Shown here: positions 13,616-13,734 of the stretch, one piece after another
How positions within the stretch are numbered: position 1 is the first letter of the stretch
Layout: each line of letters opens with the position of its first letter
Source: an uncultured Clostridia bacterium
Lineage (GTDB): Bacteria > Bacillota > Dehalobacteriia > UBA4068 > JAAVYR01
Direction of reading: 5' to 3'
Length of the DNA: 13,734 nucleotides
Assembly: GCA_946562005.1 (NCBI GenBank)
Contig: CAMNVD010000025.1
Coordinates: 1 to 13,734 of the forward strand
Translations under genes and position numbers: made by a program
The notes under the pieces: generated by a model
The model's input: only the letters and a program-made list of their open reading frames with translations
Told to the model about the DNA's origin: nothing
The model's database searches: none

Positions 13616-13734
13616 TTATGCAGTCGTTTCTACAGATGCACTGAAATCTACCATATTTTTCTTTTCGGCTACGCAAGCGATTACATCCGCAACCGTAGCA
13701 AAAGATTCTCCTTCTTCATCTCCAACGATAATAT
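13616..13734 (-). CDS. acpP: C-terminal end of a probable acyl carrier protein, 5' end outside window
   Basis: The last 38 codons before a TAA (13616-13618) are visible. They read through VGDEEGESFATVADVIACVA and an unusual tail ending FSASVETTA. The pattern D-E-E-x-E-x-x-x-T-V-x-D-V-I-x-x-V matches helices III-IV of acyl carrier protein, the phosphopantetheine-bearing carrier of fatty acid synthesis, and acpP commonly precedes rnc in bacteria. The serine that carries the prosthetic group lies upstream of the window edge, so the call rests on a short match plus context. The tail after the last helix is longer than in most acyl carrier proteins. No terminator or convincing promoter is visible in the 67 bp before rnc. 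Confidence 0.6.
   Translation of the reverse strand, partial: IIVGDEEGESFATVADVIACVAEKKNMVDFSASVETTA

Noticed and set aside
1..13734. Mobile element, prophage, CRISPR, defence or secondary-metabolism system
   Set aside because: All genes are core housekeeping or salvage genes in a mostly familiar Firmicutes order; no transposase, integrase, spaced repeat array or attachment site is visible.

Overview
The window is a housekeeping block from a low-to-moderate GC Firmicute. Gene order and protein similarity fit the Negativicutes or a nearby clostridial lineage best, but no 16S or other decisive marker is present. All 13 protein genes lie on the minus strand, so transcription runs from high to low coordinates. 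In transcription order the genes are: the tail of a probable acyl carrier protein gene, rnc, an Elp3-like radical SAM gene, smc, ftsY, a methylthioadenosine/methylthioinosine phosphorylase gene, mtaD, ylxM, ffh, rpsP, khpA, rimM, a trmD fusion gene, and rplS (cut by the window edge).

Region by region. Positions 11699-13734 hold the acpP tail, rnc and the radical SAM gene, closed by a long hairpin terminator. Positions 4924-11575 start at a candidate smc promoter and carry smc, ftsY and two purine/methylthioadenosine salvage genes with short gaps (18-33 bp). Positions 2430-4893 start at a near-consensus sigma-A promoter and carry ylxM, ffh, rpsP and khpA, ending in an intrinsic terminator. Positions 1-2393 carry a 24-bp tandem repeat tract, then rimM, the trmD fusion, and rplS with its own promoter and a leader hairpin. 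No gene-free stretch exceeds 300 bases; the longest is the 183 bp between khpA and rimM.

The genes serve three themes. Ffh, FtsY and YlxM form the signal recognition particle system that targets nascent membrane proteins. RpsP, RplS, RimM, KhpA, TrmD and RNase III make, mature or modify ribosomes, rRNA and tRNA. SMC organises the chromosome. MtaD and the phosphorylase form a deaminase-first salvage route for methylthioadenosine, inserted between ftsY and ylxM, which adjoin in Bacillus subtilis.

I see no mobile element, CRISPR array, tRNA, rRNA or defence system. The points most worth a second look are local. They are the two-methyltransferase fusion of TrmD with a Glu in place of the proposed catalytic Asp, the 6-oxopurine-type motif in the phosphorylase, the in-frame 24-bp repeat tract at the usual ylqD position, the structured rpsP leader and the G9 tract in smc. 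I corrected two gene starts (rpsP and khpA) from their ribosome binding sites.
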